DNA of 33,645 nucleotides from Acidimicrobiales bacterium (GTDB lineage: Bacteria; Actinomycetota; Acidimicrobiia; Acidimicrobiales; Poriferisodalaceae): the NCBI GenBank assembly GCA_004214275.1, contig SGYJ01000004.1, positions 1 to 33,645 on the forward strand, given 5' to 3'. The notes below the pieces were generated by a model. That model was not told the DNA's origin and did not search any database. It saw only the letters and a program-made list of their open reading frames with translations. How positions within the stretch are numbered: the stretch's first letter is position 1; each line of letters starts with the position of its first letter. Positions 15,560-25,015 of this stretch are shown here, in pieces. A program made the translations under genes and the position numbers.

Positions 15560-16987
15560 CTAGATGGCGAAACCGCCTGTTTTGGTTTCGAGGTACTCGC
15601 TGATTCCTTCGTGACCACCTTCACGCCCGACCCCAGAGTCCCCCATCCCTCCGAATGGCACCGAAGCTGAGGTCGGATTTACGTCGTTGATACCAATGAT
15701 CCCAAACCTGAGTGTCTCGAAAGCACGCATAGCAACCGATATGTCGCGCGTGTATACGTAAGCCGCCAACCCGTAATTAGTGTCATTTGCTAGCTCGAGC
15801 ACCTGTTCCGGATCGTCATAACCAATTACGGGAGCTACTGGCCCGAAAGTCTCTTCCCGGTAAATCGTCATCTCAGGACGCACGTCCGTTAACACCGTCG
15901 GAGCGAAGAAGTGGCCGCTCGCATGCTCTCCTTCTGTTAGGCGTGCGCCTCCCACCGGTACTCCAGCGCCTTTCTCTCGAGCGTCTTCGACCTGTTGCTC
16001 AACCTTTGATACGGCAGCATCGTTCACTAAAGGACCGACACCGATGCCATCTTCCATTCCATTGCCAGTCTGTAGCTTGCTGACTCGACCGCAAAGGGTT
16101 TCTTCGAATTCGGAACGCAGCGAGTTGGGCACATAAAGACGGTTTGGACTGATACACGCTTGGCCGGCGTTCAAGAACTTAAGAGCAGCTGCTCCCTTAG
16201 CTGCATGCACCGGGTCGGCGTCAGGAAAGACTATGAACGGTGCGTGTCCACCGAGCTCAACCGAAATTCGCTGCAGATTGGCCGCTGATTTAGCTGCGAG
16301 AGTTCGTCCAACCGCAGTGCTGCCAGTAAAGGTTAGTTTCGCAACCCTCGGATCTCCGGTGAAGACGTCTCCTATTGGCACCGGATCGACAGCCGTAACT
16401 AAATTGATGACGCCTTCAGGAAACCCAGCGTCGATGAATACTTCATAGGTTGCTTTCGCACAAAGAGGTGTCGCTTCAGCTGGTTTCAGAACCAAGGTGC
16501 AGCCAGCAGCTAACGCTGGACCCATCTTTCTAGTGAGCATAGAAATCGGGTAATTCCATGGGGTTACGGCAGCTACAACTCCTACGGGAGCTTTCACTGA
16601 AAGGAACCGCTGATCCGCGCGTTGAGAAGGTAGCCATTCGCCAGTCACTCGTTTGGCTTCTTCAGCGAACCAAATTAAAAAATCCGCTGCGTACTTAACT
16701 TCCGCCCGAGACGCCTTCAACGGCTTCCCTTGCTCCGACGTCATGAGCTGGGCTAATGCTTCGCTCCGTTCCGTCATCAGTTCCCATGCCCGATACAGGA
16801 GCCTCGAACGTTCATAGGCCGTCGTGCTCGACCAAGCAGGAAAGGCTCGGCTCGCGGCGTCTATGGCTGCCGTTGCATCACTCGCATCACCTGCCGGAAC
16901 CGTGCCAAGTACTTCACCGGTGGCAGGGTTTGTGACATCGAAGGTTTCGCCAGATCGTGCCTCAACCCACGCTCCATCGATAAACAT
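15560..16987 (-). CDS. NAD(P)-dependent aldehyde dehydrogenase, succinate-semialdehyde dehydrogenase type
   Basis: This 475-residue ALDH-fold enzyme oxidises an aldehyde to the acid. The family residues are all in place: Asn145 in P-W-N-Y-P, G-S-T-A-V-G (222-227), Glu244 in E-L-G-G-H-A-P and the nucleophile Cys278 in G-Q-A-C-I. The E-T-F-G-P-V and P-F-G-G-M-G-D-S-G-x-G-R-E-G-G motifs near the C-terminus are those of the GabD/SSADH group. The true substrate may be another semialdehyde or an aryl aldehyde. GGAGG sits five bases before the ATG. It is the last gene of a minus-strand run after the LLM oxidoreductase and the aminotransferase, 58 bases from the latter. Confidence 0.92.
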   Translation of the reverse strand: MFIDGAWVEARSGETFDVTNPATGEVLGTVPAGDASDATAAIDAASRAFPAWSSTTAYERSRLLYRAWELMTERSEALAQLMTSEQGKPLKASRAEVKYAADFLIWFAEEAKRVTGEWLPSQRADQRFLSVKAPVGVVAAVTPWNYPISMLTRKMGPALAAGCTLVLKPAEATPLCAKATYEVFIDAGFPEGVINLVTAVDPVPIGDVFTGDPRVAKLTFTGSTAVGRTLAAKSAANLQRISVELGGHAPFIVFPDADPVHAAKGAAALKFLNAGQACISPNRLYVPNSLRSEFEETLCGRVSKLQTGNGMEDGIGVGPLVNDAAVSKVEQQVEDAREKGAGVPVGGARLTEGEHASGHFFAPTVLTDVRPEMTIYREETFGPVAPVIGYDDPEQVLELANDTNYGLAAYVYTRDISVAMRAFETLRFGIIGINDVNPTSASVPFGGMGDSGVGREGGHEGISEYLETKTGGFAI

Positions 16988-17045
16988 GTTGACCTCCGCT
17001 ACTTTCGACTAGTTCAGTGTTTCTTTTCGCAGCCTAGAAGATCTT

Positions 17046-18125
17046 CTACCTTGGGCCGATTTGCTCAAGAAACCGATTATTTTCCTCAGGTGTGCCGATA
17101 GTAACTCGCACGCCCTCGTCCTCAAATGGGCGCGTAACTATGCCTTGACCTTCAAGTCGCTGAAAAAGTGGACCAGCTTCTTTCTCGACCGGAAGCCAAA
17201 GAAAATTTGCCTGACTTGGAGTGACGGGCCAACCCAAGTTAAGGAGTGCTTCCGTAACGCGAGTTCGTTCGTTAATGACTTCGACTACACGCTCTTCGAG
17301 TTCTTTCTCAGCAGCTACTTCAAGGGATGCCAGCACTGCAGCCTGAGCTAATCCGTTGACGAGAAACGGGAGCGCTACCTTGTCGATGGATCCGATTACG
17401 TCAGAATGGCCGAGCGCGTACCCGACACGAAGATTCGCGAGGCCGTACGCCTTTGAGAAGGTTCTGAAGACTACGGCGTTATGGTGCCGAGGCAAGATAT
17501 CGGTGACGGGATTGCGTACCGATTCATCAGTTACGAACTCGAGATATGCCTCATCGATTATGACCACAACATCATCGCTCAGCGCGTCCAGTAATTTGTT
17601 GAGGTCGTGCGTGCTGCAGACTGTGCCAGTTGGGTTATTTGGAGTTGACAGAATTACAAGCTTTGTGCGTTCAGTAACCGCTGCTTCAACAGCTTCTAGA
17701 TCGAATGCCTGGTCTTTGAGGGGGACTGTGACTGCACGTGCTTCTGCAATAGCGCTAAATACGGGGTGGACTTCAAACGAACGCCACGGGTACACAACCT
17801 CATCACCCGCGCCAACGTATGCGGTGAAGGCTTGTTGTAACAATCCCACCGAACCACAACCAACAGTTACTTGATCCTGGCCGACGCCTTGCTTCTCCGA
17901 TATCGCCGCCCGCAACGCCTGGCCTCGATGATCCGGATAACGATTCAAGAGATTGGCTCCATCGGCGACAGCTGCCAATACCGACGGCAGAGGGCCATGG
18001 GAACTCTCGTTTGAAGCAAGCTTGATCGCTTCGCTTAGTTGGTGATCAGCTGCAGCTTGCGCCGCTGATTTTCCTGGTTTGTACTGCGGGAGGCTGTCCA
18101 CTACCGCACGAGGTCGTCCACTCAC
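17046..18125 (-). CDS. Histidinol-phosphate / aromatic-amino-acid aminotransferase (HisC/Pat-like)
   Basis: This 359-residue class I PLP aminotransferase transfers an amino group between a 2-keto acid (or imidazole acetol phosphate) and glutamate. Visible residues are L-P-Q-Y-K-P-G-K near the start, K-L-A-S-N-E (35-40) and P-N-N-P-T-G (162-167). D-E-A-Y (Asp191, Tyr194) and the Schiff-base Lys225 in T-F-S-K-A-Y-G-L follow. The K-L-A-S-N-E-S-S-H-G-P-L-P-S-V start is more like actinobacterial Pat (phenylalanine/tyrosine aminotransferase) than standalone HisC. No other his gene is nearby, which also favours an aromatic role. The GTG at 18125 follows AGGAGG. It lies between the LLM gene and the aldehyde dehydrogenase on one strand. 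Confidence 0.88.
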   Translation of the reverse strand: MSGRPRAVVDSLPQYKPGKSAAQAAADHQLSEAIKLASNESSHGPLPSVLAAVADGANLLNRYPDHRGQALRAAISEKQGVGQDQVTVGCGSVGLLQQAFTAYVGAGDEVVYPWRSFEVHPVFSAIAEARAVTVPLKDQAFDLEAVEAAVTERTKLVILSTPNNPTGTVCSTHDLNKLLDALSDDVVVIIDEAYLEFVTDESVRNPVTDILPRHHNAVVFRTFSKAYGLANLRVGYALGHSDVIGSIDKVALPFLVNGLAQAAVLASLEVAAEKELEERVVEVINERTRVTEALLNLGWPVTPSQANFLWLPVEKEAGPLFQRLEGQGIVTRPFEDEGVRVTIGTPEENNRFLEQIGPR

Positions 18126-18164
18126 CAGCGCTCCTCCTGAATCGATCCGTGACAGCCTAGGCGC

Positions 18165-19034
18165 TTATTTGGTTAAGGCTTCAAGAAGTTGTAGATGGGG
18201 TTCTGCACCGCCTGCCGGATTCAACGGAATGATCACCATCTCTGTCGCTCCAACATTGCGATGTTCGCTCAGGCGGAGCGAAATAGTCTCAGAGTCACCC
18301 CAAGCCACTAACGCATCTATCAACCGGTCACTTCCGCCGTCTGTGAAGTCATCCTCAGTGAATCCGAGTTTGCGCCAAGCTCGATGGTAATAATCAAGAC
18401 CGACGTAAAAAGCAAGCGCCCGTCGAGCTAAGCGTCGAGCTTCGGCCGGGTCCTCAGTTAATAGGCACATTTGTGTCACATTCAGCGCTACGTCGGCACC
18501 GATTCGCTTCCGCGTTTCCGCAGTGTGGGTTGGGGTTTGCAAGAATGTGCTGACTCCATCAACTAAATCACCGACAGCGGTGAGCATCTTGGGCCCATGC
18601 GCGGCAACATGGATTTCCAGCTCGTAATCGCCCGGAATCGACAGCTCGGCCGAACGGACTGCCTTGACATATCCTCGTAGCTTTTCTACAGGCGGCTCCC
18701 AATCATGGCCGCGGGCTTGCGCTAATCCAGAGTTAGAAACTCCGAGACCTAAAACGAACCTACCGGAGGAAAATTCTGACAAGGTCCGGGCGCCTGCTGC
18801 CGCAGCAGTTGCGTCGCGCGCGTATACGTTCGCTATTCCTGTGCCGACGCGAAGATGCGTTGTTGAGGACAATAGATGTGCTGCTGTGGCAAATGGTTCC
18901 CGACCAAACAACTCGGGCAACCACAACGTATCGATACCTATTGATTCAATCTGTTTCCCAAAATCTTTGAGCGAGTCACCGGACATCCGGTCGGTGTTGA
19001 ACATCATTCCCGTTGAAGATTGTTCCCGGCCCAC
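18165..19034 (-). CDS. LLM-class oxidoreductase, probably F420-dependent
   Basis: This 289-residue (beta/alpha)8-barrel protein is of the luciferase-like family. Signs are I-D-T-L-W-L-P-E-L-F-G-R-E-P-F-A near the first strand, L-R-V-G-T-G-I-A-N-V-Y-A-R (61-73), G-A-R-T-L-S-E-F-S-S-G-R-F-V-L-G-L-G-V-S and A-A-H-G-P-K-M-L. The G-T-G-I-A-N-x-Y-x-R pattern is typical of the F420-binding branch common in Actinobacteria, so hydride transfer with F420 is the likely chemistry rather than light emission. The GTG at 19034 is preceded by AGG at good distance. It leads the aminotransferase/aldehyde dehydrogenase unit, with 39 bases to the next gene. The substrate is unknown. Confidence 0.85.
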   Translation of the reverse strand: MGREQSSTGMMFNTDRMSGDSLKDFGKQIESIGIDTLWLPELFGREPFATAAHLLSSTTHLRVGTGIANVYARDATAAAAGARTLSEFSSGRFVLGLGVSNSGLAQARGHDWEPPVEKLRGYVKAVRSAELSIPGDYELEIHVAAHGPKMLTAVGDLVDGVSTFLQTPTHTAETRKRIGADVALNVTQMCLLTEDPAEARRLARRALAFYVGLDYYHRAWRKLGFTEDDFTDGGSDRLIDALVAWGDSETISLRLSEHRNVGATEMVIIPLNPAGGAEPHLQLLEALTK

Positions 19035-19190
19035 TGGAGTACCTGCTTTACCTCGGAAGCTTTTTCAGTTCACTATCGAGAATATCTGCATACTGCTAAA
19101 ACCTACGGCAAGTTCATTGGCTTCAATGACTGCCCAGAAGCGGTGGACTACAACATCATTCTCATACGTTCAATTTTTTAGGGAGCAACC

Positions 19191-19409
19191 ATGCTAAACC
19201 GACCCATCGAACCAGCCTGGTTCATTGCTGTTGGGGTTGCCGTTTCATGGCTTGGCATCCTCATGAAGAGCATCCCTGTAATTTTCACTGGCTTCGGAAT
19301 GTTCATCGGGTTCTCGCTTTCTACCGCGTTGAATGTGTTAAACGAATCCAGATTTGGTCCACCTCATACCTGGGGCGACGACGACGAGCCACCGCAACAG
19401 TCGACATAA
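19191..19409 (+). CDS. Small membrane protein, two predicted transmembrane helices
   Basis: This 72-residue protein has hydrophobic spans at about 9-26 (W-F-I-A-V-G-V-A-V-S-W-L) and 28-46 (I-P-V-I-F-T-G-F-G-M-F-I-G-F). A short hydrophilic, acidic tail (D-D-D-E-P-P) follows. The AGGGAG five bases before the ATG is a good ribosome-binding site and supports the gene. Function is not recognisable. It is the first plus-strand gene after the divergent LLM unit and precedes the monooxygenase by about 114 bases. Confidence 0.72.
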   Translation: MLNRPIEPAWFIAVGVAVSWLGILMKSIPVIFTGFGMFIGFSLSTALNVLNESRFGPPHTWGDDDEPPQQST

Positions 19410-19523
19410 GGATTGGATAGCTCGCCCTCCATCTTTAATCCGAGTTGGGCGCCCTACCTACTAGGTTCTTCTCATGCCTATCTTGAAACCCTTCTCCCGA
19501 ACATCGATCCGTAAGGCTTTGTG

Positions 19524-20732
19524 ATGCGTTTCGGAGCCTTTCTTGCCCCACACCACCCCATAGGCGAAAATCCGATGCTTCAATTTCGCCGGGACTTAGA
19601 TCTGGTGGTTCAACTTGAACAATTGGGATTTGATGAATTTTGGTGCGGTGAGCACCATTCGTCCGGCTGGGAGATGATTGCAAGTCCTGAAATGTTCTTG
19701 GCTGCCGCAGGAGAGCGCACCTCTCGCATCAAACTAGGCACGGGAGTTATTTCACTGCCCTATCACCATCCATTCAATGTCGCCCAGCGCATCGTTCAAC
19801 TAGACCACATGACTGCAGGGCGAGTTATTTTCGGCACAGGGCCTGGTGCTTTACCCTCAGATGCTCATACGTTCGACATTGATCCAATGCTGCTTCGTGA
19901 TCGCCAAGACGAAGCTCTCGGAGTGATCTTGCGTCTTCTTCGTGGCGAACCTCGATTCTCATATGAGACTGACTGGTTCACGATGAAAGATACTCAGCTG
20001 CAATTACTCCCAGTGCAAGAGCAAATTCCTGCGGCCACCGCATCAATGGTTTCCCCTTCCGGCATGACTTTGGCAGGCAAGTACGGCATTGGAGTTATTT
20101 CCATCGGTTCAATGGCATCAGAAGGCATTACTGCGCTCGGCACCCAATGGGGTTTCGCTGAAGACGCAGCGCTCGAATCAGGATCGACAGTTGACCGAGC
20201 AGACTGGCGAGTGCTTCTGAACTGGCATTTAGCTGAAACTAAAGAGCTTGCTCGAAGTCAAGCTCGCGAGGGCCTTCAACGCTGGCATAACGAATACATC
20301 GTTGGAACCCTCCAACGACCGGGGACTGTCGCCTATGACGATCCCGATGAAGCCTTAGAAGCAGTAAGTGGTGGTGCTGCTAAAGGTGTAGTGCAATCGG
20401 CCGTAGTGGGAACGCCCGACGATTTAGTCGATTTCATTCACAAGATGCACGAGATCACAGGCGGTTTCGGAACAGCAATAGGATTCGTCCACGACTGGGC
20501 TACTCCCCGAGACACATCAAATAGTTGGGACCTGGTCGCTCGTTACGTCATTCCGGAAATAAACGGCTACACAAAGAAACTACGGGAATCTCAGCAGTTC
20601 GTATCCAACGAGCGGACGGCCTTCAACCGAGCTGGTGAAGCGATTCTCGACAAAATCATGTCAAATGAAAAGGCAGCCGACGCTCTTAAGATCACAGCGA
20701 GTCAAGGAAAGACCAACGCCGCAGAAAATTAA
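19524..20732 (+). CDS. LLM-class flavin monooxygenase, limonene 1,2-monooxygenase-like
   Basis: This 402-residue flavoprotein has a luciferase-like barrel. It opens with M-R-F-G-A-F-L-A-P-H-H-P and has F-W-C-G-E-H-H-S-S-G-W with A-S-P-E-M-F-L. I-K-L-G-T-G-V-I-S-L-P-Y-H-H-P and G-R-V-I-F-G-T-G-P-G-A-L follow. This set characterises the limonene-monooxygenase/alkanal-monooxygenase branch that uses reduced FMN or FAD and O2, as opposed to F420. Limonene 1,2-monooxygenase makes the epoxide, and an epoxide hydrolase gene follows at 25016 on the same strand. The ATG at 19524 is taken, with AAGG upstream; a GTG at 19521 is adjacent. The flavin reductase it would need is not in the window. Family is firm; limonene itself is only a possibility. 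Confidence 0.85.
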   Translation: MRFGAFLAPHHPIGENPMLQFRRDLDLVVQLEQLGFDEFWCGEHHSSGWEMIASPEMFLAAAGERTSRIKLGTGVISLPYHHPFNVAQRIVQLDHMTAGRVIFGTGPGALPSDAHTFDIDPMLLRDRQDEALGVILRLLRGEPRFSYETDWFTMKDTQLQLLPVQEQIPAATASMVSPSGMTLAGKYGIGVISIGSMASEGITALGTQWGFAEDAALESGSTVDRADWRVLLNWHLAETKELARSQAREGLQRWHNEYIVGTLQRPGTVAYDDPDEALEAVSGGAAKGVVQSAVVGTPDDLVDFIHKMHEITGGFGTAIGFVHDWATPRDTSNSWDLVARYVIPEINGYTKKLRESQQFVSNERTAFNRAGEAILDKIMSNEKAADALKITASQGKTNAAEN

Positions 20733-20765
20733 GCGCCGATTGCTCCGACGAGCCATGCTGTAGCG

Positions 20766-23057
20766 ATGCCTCAGCCTCCGCTCCACGGCCTTCGTGTTAT
20801 CGAAACCGCAACAGGAATATCAGGCCCCTATGCAGGCCGGCTGTTAGCAAGCCTCGGGGCCCGTGTCATCAAGATAGAGCCCCCGGATGGCGACCCTGCT
20901 CGAATCCAACAAGTCGACGACACACCTTTGCGTGAAGGTGAACTGAGTCCGCTTTACATTCACTTAAACGCAGGGAAGTTAAACGTACAAGCAGACGATA
21001 TTGAGCCTTCATGGGCCGACGTCGTGATCGCCGGGGACGTACTTGCTGATCTGGAGAACACGAAATGGGATCCGGCTCGCCTCCGTTCTCACGACACACG
21101 CCTGGTCACCACAACAGCTTGGGGCGCTGACGCACAAGATCCGGGCTGCATAGCCGACGAGCTATTAGTACAAACGGCCACTGGTTTTCTCGGATTCAAC
21201 GGCGACCAAGACCTGCCCCCTCTGAGGCTCCCTGGCTGGCAAAGTCAGTATGCCGCCGGTGGACTGGCTTCCGCCATGGTGCAATTAATCGGCCGGACTG
21301 ACGCTTCCCATATTGATGTTTCGTGGTTAGGAGCCCTGCTAACTGCGACAGAACTCTGTTACGGAGACGCGCTTCACTGCCAACGGGTTCGACCAAAAGT
21401 CGGAGCACACCCACCGACGGCGTTTCCTTCCGGCGCCATCAAATGCAAGGACGGCCATTTTGCACCCGGCTCAATCCGGCCTATCGACTGGGAGATGCAG
21501 TGTCTCTTCTATGGCTTACCCGAGTGGATAGATGACCCTGAACTTCGCAACAGACTTAAGAGGCGTCACCATATCCCAATGATTTGGGACCACATTGAGC
21601 CTTGGTATCTCGAAAGAGAAAAGCGAGAAATTTTCGAACTCGCGCTTAGTTCTCCTTGGGCGGCGGGGATGGTTATGACTCCGCTAGACACTCTTTCGGA
21701 TCCTCACTTGTCGGCTCGTGGATACCTGGGAGCAATCGACACACAAAGCGGAGCGGCCACAGGCCCGATACGTCCGTTCATAGCTCCGGGTCTCCCTGTG
21801 CCCGACCAACGGGTGCGGGTTCAGGCATCAGACCCAGCTCCGGTAGAAGAGCCGCGTACCCCATTGAACCTTCGGCCTTTTTCGGACCTTCGTCTAATCG
21901 AAATGACCATCTCTTGGGCCGGTCCATATGTCGGCAATATTCTCGCGCCGCTTGGCATCGAGGTCATAAAAATCGAATCAACCGCGCCATTTGATGGTTT
22001 CAGAACGCAAAGGCCGTACGACCACGGAATGCGTCCGGGACAAGAAGACCTTGTAAACGACAACCGATTTTACGAAGCAGGTGGGCTATTTAACGCTGTC
22101 AACAAAGGGAAGAAGGATTGCGTCATTAATATCGCCACCGAAGAAGGCCGCGAAGCGTTTCTTTCTTTAGTCGCGAATTCTGATGGCCTTGTCGCAAACT
22201 TCTCCGCTCATGTTTTGCCGCAACTCGGCTTAGATTTCGCCACGCTTCAAAAAATTAACCCTCGGTTCGTCGTTGTCCGTATGCCGGCATTTGGTGTTGA
22301 CGGCCCCTACAGCGACGGAGTGGGCTACGGATCGATAATTGAAGCCATGGGCGGAATCGCTCATCGTCAAGGCTACGAACACGAAGAAGCTCGAGTATCA
22401 AATATCTATTTCCCGGACCCAACCGCTGGTATTCATGCCGCAAACGCGTTTCTAGCTGGAGTTTTCCACGCAGACCAAACCGGTCGGGGTCTCGAAATCG
22501 ACTTAAGTCAGCAAGAGGCAATGTGGCAGCATTCAGGCGAAGCGATAGTGCTCGCATCGCTCGAGGGTCGCAATATAGGTCGACTCGGAAATCGCGAACC
22601 CGGTGAAGGTCTCGCAACTTTCGTTCCTACCAAAGATCAATGGGTGGCAGTCGTCGCCTCTAAACAGAATCAAGATCTAGGATTAATTTCACAACTAATT
22701 AGTCAAGCGAAAGGCTTCACCGCCGAAGAGCTCTTACACAAAATAGTGACCGCTGGCGCCAAAGCACAAATATGTTGGGATCCTTGGACTGCGCCAGGGC
22801 AGCTTCCCCTTTCCGATCTGTTGGACGTGGTCGACCACCCCGTAACAGGACCAATGCGACATCTCGGATCGCCTTTCACCGTTGACGGAAAACGACCTCG
22901 ACCCACCGGCCACGCCCCACTATTTGATCAGGACACCGACGTTGTACTTGCCGAAGTCGGGAACCTCAACCAAGACACCATTCGCCAATTGAGGGCCGAT
23001 GGTTTCATAGGTGGCACCCTGCCTCCGCCAGCCGAACTTGGGTTCGTGTACGACTGA
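20766..23057 (+). CDS. Double-length CaiB/BaiF CoA transferase with degenerate first domain
   Basis: This 763-residue protein contains two family III CoA-transferase repeats. Repeat 1 (about 5-345) starts L-H-G-L-R-V-I-E; repeat 2 (about 372-760) starts S-D-L-R-L-I-E-M and has its own I-E-V-I-K-I-E and N-K-G-K-K-D. In repeat 2 the catalytic Asp is present: Asp551 in F-P-D-P-T-A-G. In repeat 1 the equivalent place (about 158-165) reads W-Q-S-Q-Y-A-A-G, so the nucleophile is missing. Classical family III enzymes are interlaced homodimers, so fusion could build a pseudo-dimer with one working site. No clear Shine-Dalgarno precedes the ATG. It follows the monooxygenase by 33 bases and probably activates an acid made in that pathway. 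Confidence 0.88.
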   Translation: MPQPPLHGLRVIETATGISGPYAGRLLASLGARVIKIEPPDGDPARIQQVDDTPLREGELSPLYIHLNAGKLNVQADDIEPSWADVVIAGDVLADLENTKWDPARLRSHDTRLVTTTAWGADAQDPGCIADELLVQTATGFLGFNGDQDLPPLRLPGWQSQYAAGGLASAMVQLIGRTDASHIDVSWLGALLTATELCYGDALHCQRVRPKVGAHPPTAFPSGAIKCKDGHFAPGSIRPIDWEMQCLFYGLPEWIDDPELRNRLKRRHHIPMIWDHIEPWYLEREKREIFELALSSPWAAGMVMTPLDTLSDPHLSARGYLGAIDTQSGAATGPIRPFIAPGLPVPDQRVRVQASDPAPVEEPRTPLNLRPFSDLRLIEMTISWAGPYVGNILAPLGIEVIKIESTAPFDGFRTQRPYDHGMRPGQEDLVNDNRFYEAGGLFNAVNKGKKDCVINIATEEGREAFLSLVANSDGLVANFSAHVLPQLGLDFATLQKINPRFVVVRMPAFGVDGPYSDGVGYGSIIEAMGGIAHRQGYEHEEARVSNIYFPDPTAGIHAANAFLAGVFHADQTGRGLEIDLSQQEAMWQHSGEAIVLASLEGRNIGRLGNREPGEGLATFVPTKDQWVAVVASKQNQDLGLISQLISQAKGFTAEELLHKIVTAGAKAQICWDPWTAPGQLPLSDLLDVVDHPVTGPMRHLGSPFTVDGKRPRPTGHAPLFDQDTDVVLAEVGNLNQDTIRQLRADGFIGGTLPPPAELGFVYD

Positions 23058-23127
23058 CACCACAATCGGGCCCTTGGCTGGCACACTTGATCTTTCGTGC
23101 TTTCCCCTCCCCGATGATTCGATATCC

Positions 23128-24984
23128 ATGACTGCTTCTGAACCTGGTGAGACGCGCGCCGATCTCCGTAACGTCGCAATCATCGCTCATGTCGACCACG
23201 GAAAAACAACGCTTGTTGATGCAATGCTTTGGCAATCAGGTGCCTTCCGCGACAACGAGGAAGTACAAGAACGTGTGCTTGACTCGATGGACCTCGAACG
23301 AGAAAAGGGCATCACGATCTTGGCCAAAAACACTGCTGTGCGGTGGCGCGACCAGGCAGATCATGAAATCAAAATCAACATCATCGATACCCCCGGCCAT
23401 GCCGATTTCGGAGGGGAGGTAGAGCGGGCCCTCACTATGGTCGACGGAGTCGTCCTCTTAGTTGACGCCTCCGAAGGGCCCCTCCCACAAACTCGATTTG
23501 TCTTGCGTAAAGCCCTTGCGCTGGATCTCCCAGTGGTACTGGTCATCAACAAGATAGATCGACCCGACGGCCGAATTTCAGAAGTCATTGATGAGACTTA
23601 CGAACTATTTTTGGACCTTGATGCTAAGGACCACCAGATCGATTTCCCCATCGTTTATACCGACGCTCGGAAAGGTACCGCTACAAAAAGCCTTGAATCC
23701 CCGGGACAAAATCTCGAAGCACTTTTCGAAGTCCTTGTCGACTCGGTCCCCTCCCCTACCTACATCTCGGACCACCCGCTGCAAGCTTGGGTAACGACTC
23801 TCGACGCGAACCCCTACGTAGGCCGGATAGCTATCTGTCGGGTGGTGCACGGAACTCTACGACGAGGTGAGGAAGTGGCCTGGTGTCGGGTCGATGGCTC
23901 AATTGAAAGAACACGAGTTACAGAGTTGTACACAACCGAAGGGCTCCAACGAGTTGACGTCGACGAAGTCGGGCCGGGCGAGATCGCTGCAGTCGCTGGG
24001 ATCCCAGAAATAACCATCGGAGAGACCCTGAGTGACCCACTCTCTCCCACACCACTTCCAGTCATCACTGTTGATGAACCGAGTCTGTCAATGACGATCG
24101 GGATCAACACATCACCCCTCGCAGGTACCGAAGGGAAAAAAATGACTGCCCGACTCATCAAGAATCGTCTCGAAAATGAACTCATCGGGAATGTCTCGCT
24201 GCGACTACACGACACGGACCGGCCAGATGCCTGGGAAATTCAAGGGCGAGGAGAACTTCAGCTGGCAGTTCTGGTCGAAATTATGCGCCGTGAAGGTTTC
24301 GAACTAACAGTAGGTAAACCTCAGGTCCTCACCAAAATTGTTGATGGGGCGTTACACGAACCCGCTGAACGTGTGACCATCGATATTCCAGAAGATCACG
24401 TTGGAGCGGTTACCCAGCTGTTGGGTGAACGTCGCGGTCGCCTCGAACAAATGGCTAACCACGGAACAGGTTGGGTTCGCCTTGACTATCTAATTCCGGC
24501 CCGTGGCCTAATAGGGTTCCGAACCGAATTCCTAACCGAAACACGAGGCACCGGCCTCTTGCATCATGTGTTCGATAGTTACGTTCCGTGGAGTGGCGAC
24601 ATTCGTTCACGCCACACAGGGTCAATAGTTGCGGATCGTTTAGGGCAGGTAAGCGGCTACGCAGCTTCAGCTATTCAAGAAAGGGGGGCATTATTCGTAG
24701 GCCCAAGTGTTTCGGTGTACCAGGGCATGGTGATCGGGGAAAACCCCCGACCAGACGATCTTGATGTAAACATCTGCAAAGAAAAGAAACAGACGAATAT
24801 TCGCGCTGCCGCCGCCGACGACGCTGTGCGATTAAGCCCCCCGAGGATTCTGTCCCTGGAACACGCTTTAGAGTTCATAGCTGACGACGAATGTGTCGAA
24901 GTCACCCCAGAGAGCATCCGAATCAGAAAAGTCGAATTGGATCCCGGCATCCGGCTCCGAACCAAAAAACGGAACCGGGCTTAA
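23128..24984 (+). CDS. typA: Ribosome-associated translational GTPase TypA/BipA
   Basis: This 618-residue EF-G-like GTPase binds ribosomes and helps ribosome assembly and stress adaptation. GTPase motifs are complete: A-H-V-D-H-G-K-T (20-27), switch I E-R-E-K-G-I-T-I (57-64), D-T-P-G-H (87-91) and N-K-I-D (141-144). The domain III and V parts follow ([15 protein letters not shown]), as does the TypA C-terminal domain with [12 protein letters not shown]. The frame is open back to 23011, but the ATG at 23128 gives the normal length and N-terminus. No obvious Shine-Dalgarno is present. It is unusual to see it inside a run of catabolic genes. Confidence 0.97.
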   Translation: MTASEPGETRADLRNVAIIAHVDHGKTTLVDAMLWQSGAFRDNEEVQERVLDSMDLEREKGITILAKNTAVRWRDQADHEIKINIIDTPGHADFGGEVERALTMVDGVVLLVDASEGPLPQTRFVLRKALALDLPVVLVINKIDRPDGRISEVIDETYELFLDLDAKDHQIDFPIVYTDARKGTATKSLESPGQNLEALFEVLVDSVPSPTYISDHPLQAWVTTLDANPYVGRIAICRVVHGTLRRGEEVAWCRVDGSIERTRVTELYTTEGLQRVDVDEVGPGEIAAVAGIPEITIGETLSDPLSPTPLPVITVDEPSLSMTIGINTSPLAGTEGKKMTARLIKNRLENELIGNVSLRLHDTDRPDAWEIQGRGELQLAVLVEIMRREGFELTVGKPQVLTKIVDGALHEPAERVTIDIPEDHVGAVTQLLGERRGRLEQMANHGTGWVRLDYLIPARGLIGFRTEFLTETRGTGLLHHVFDSYVPWSGDIRSRHTGSIVADRLGQVSGYAASAIQERGALFVGPSVSVYQGMVIGENPRPDDLDVNICKEKKQTNIRAAAADDAVRLSPPRILSLEHALEFIADDECVEVTPESIRIRKVELDPGIRLRTKKRNRA

Positions 24985-25015
24985 GAGAACTACTTCGCAG
25001 CAGTAAGTTAGCTAA

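Noticed and set aside
15568-15590. Inverted repeat CGAAACC...GGTTTCG as a terminator between the decarboxylase and the aldehyde dehydrogenase
   Set aside because: It lies inside the aldehyde dehydrogenase coding end and has no T-run after the stem on either strand.
17036-17047. Perfect palindrome AGAAGATCTTCT at the aminotransferase stop
   Set aside because: No loop and no T-tract, so not a terminator; too short and single to call an operator.
17356-17874. Plus-strand open frame of 172 codons
   Set aside because: Antisense to the aminotransferase gene and rich in Ser/Thr; no start signal.
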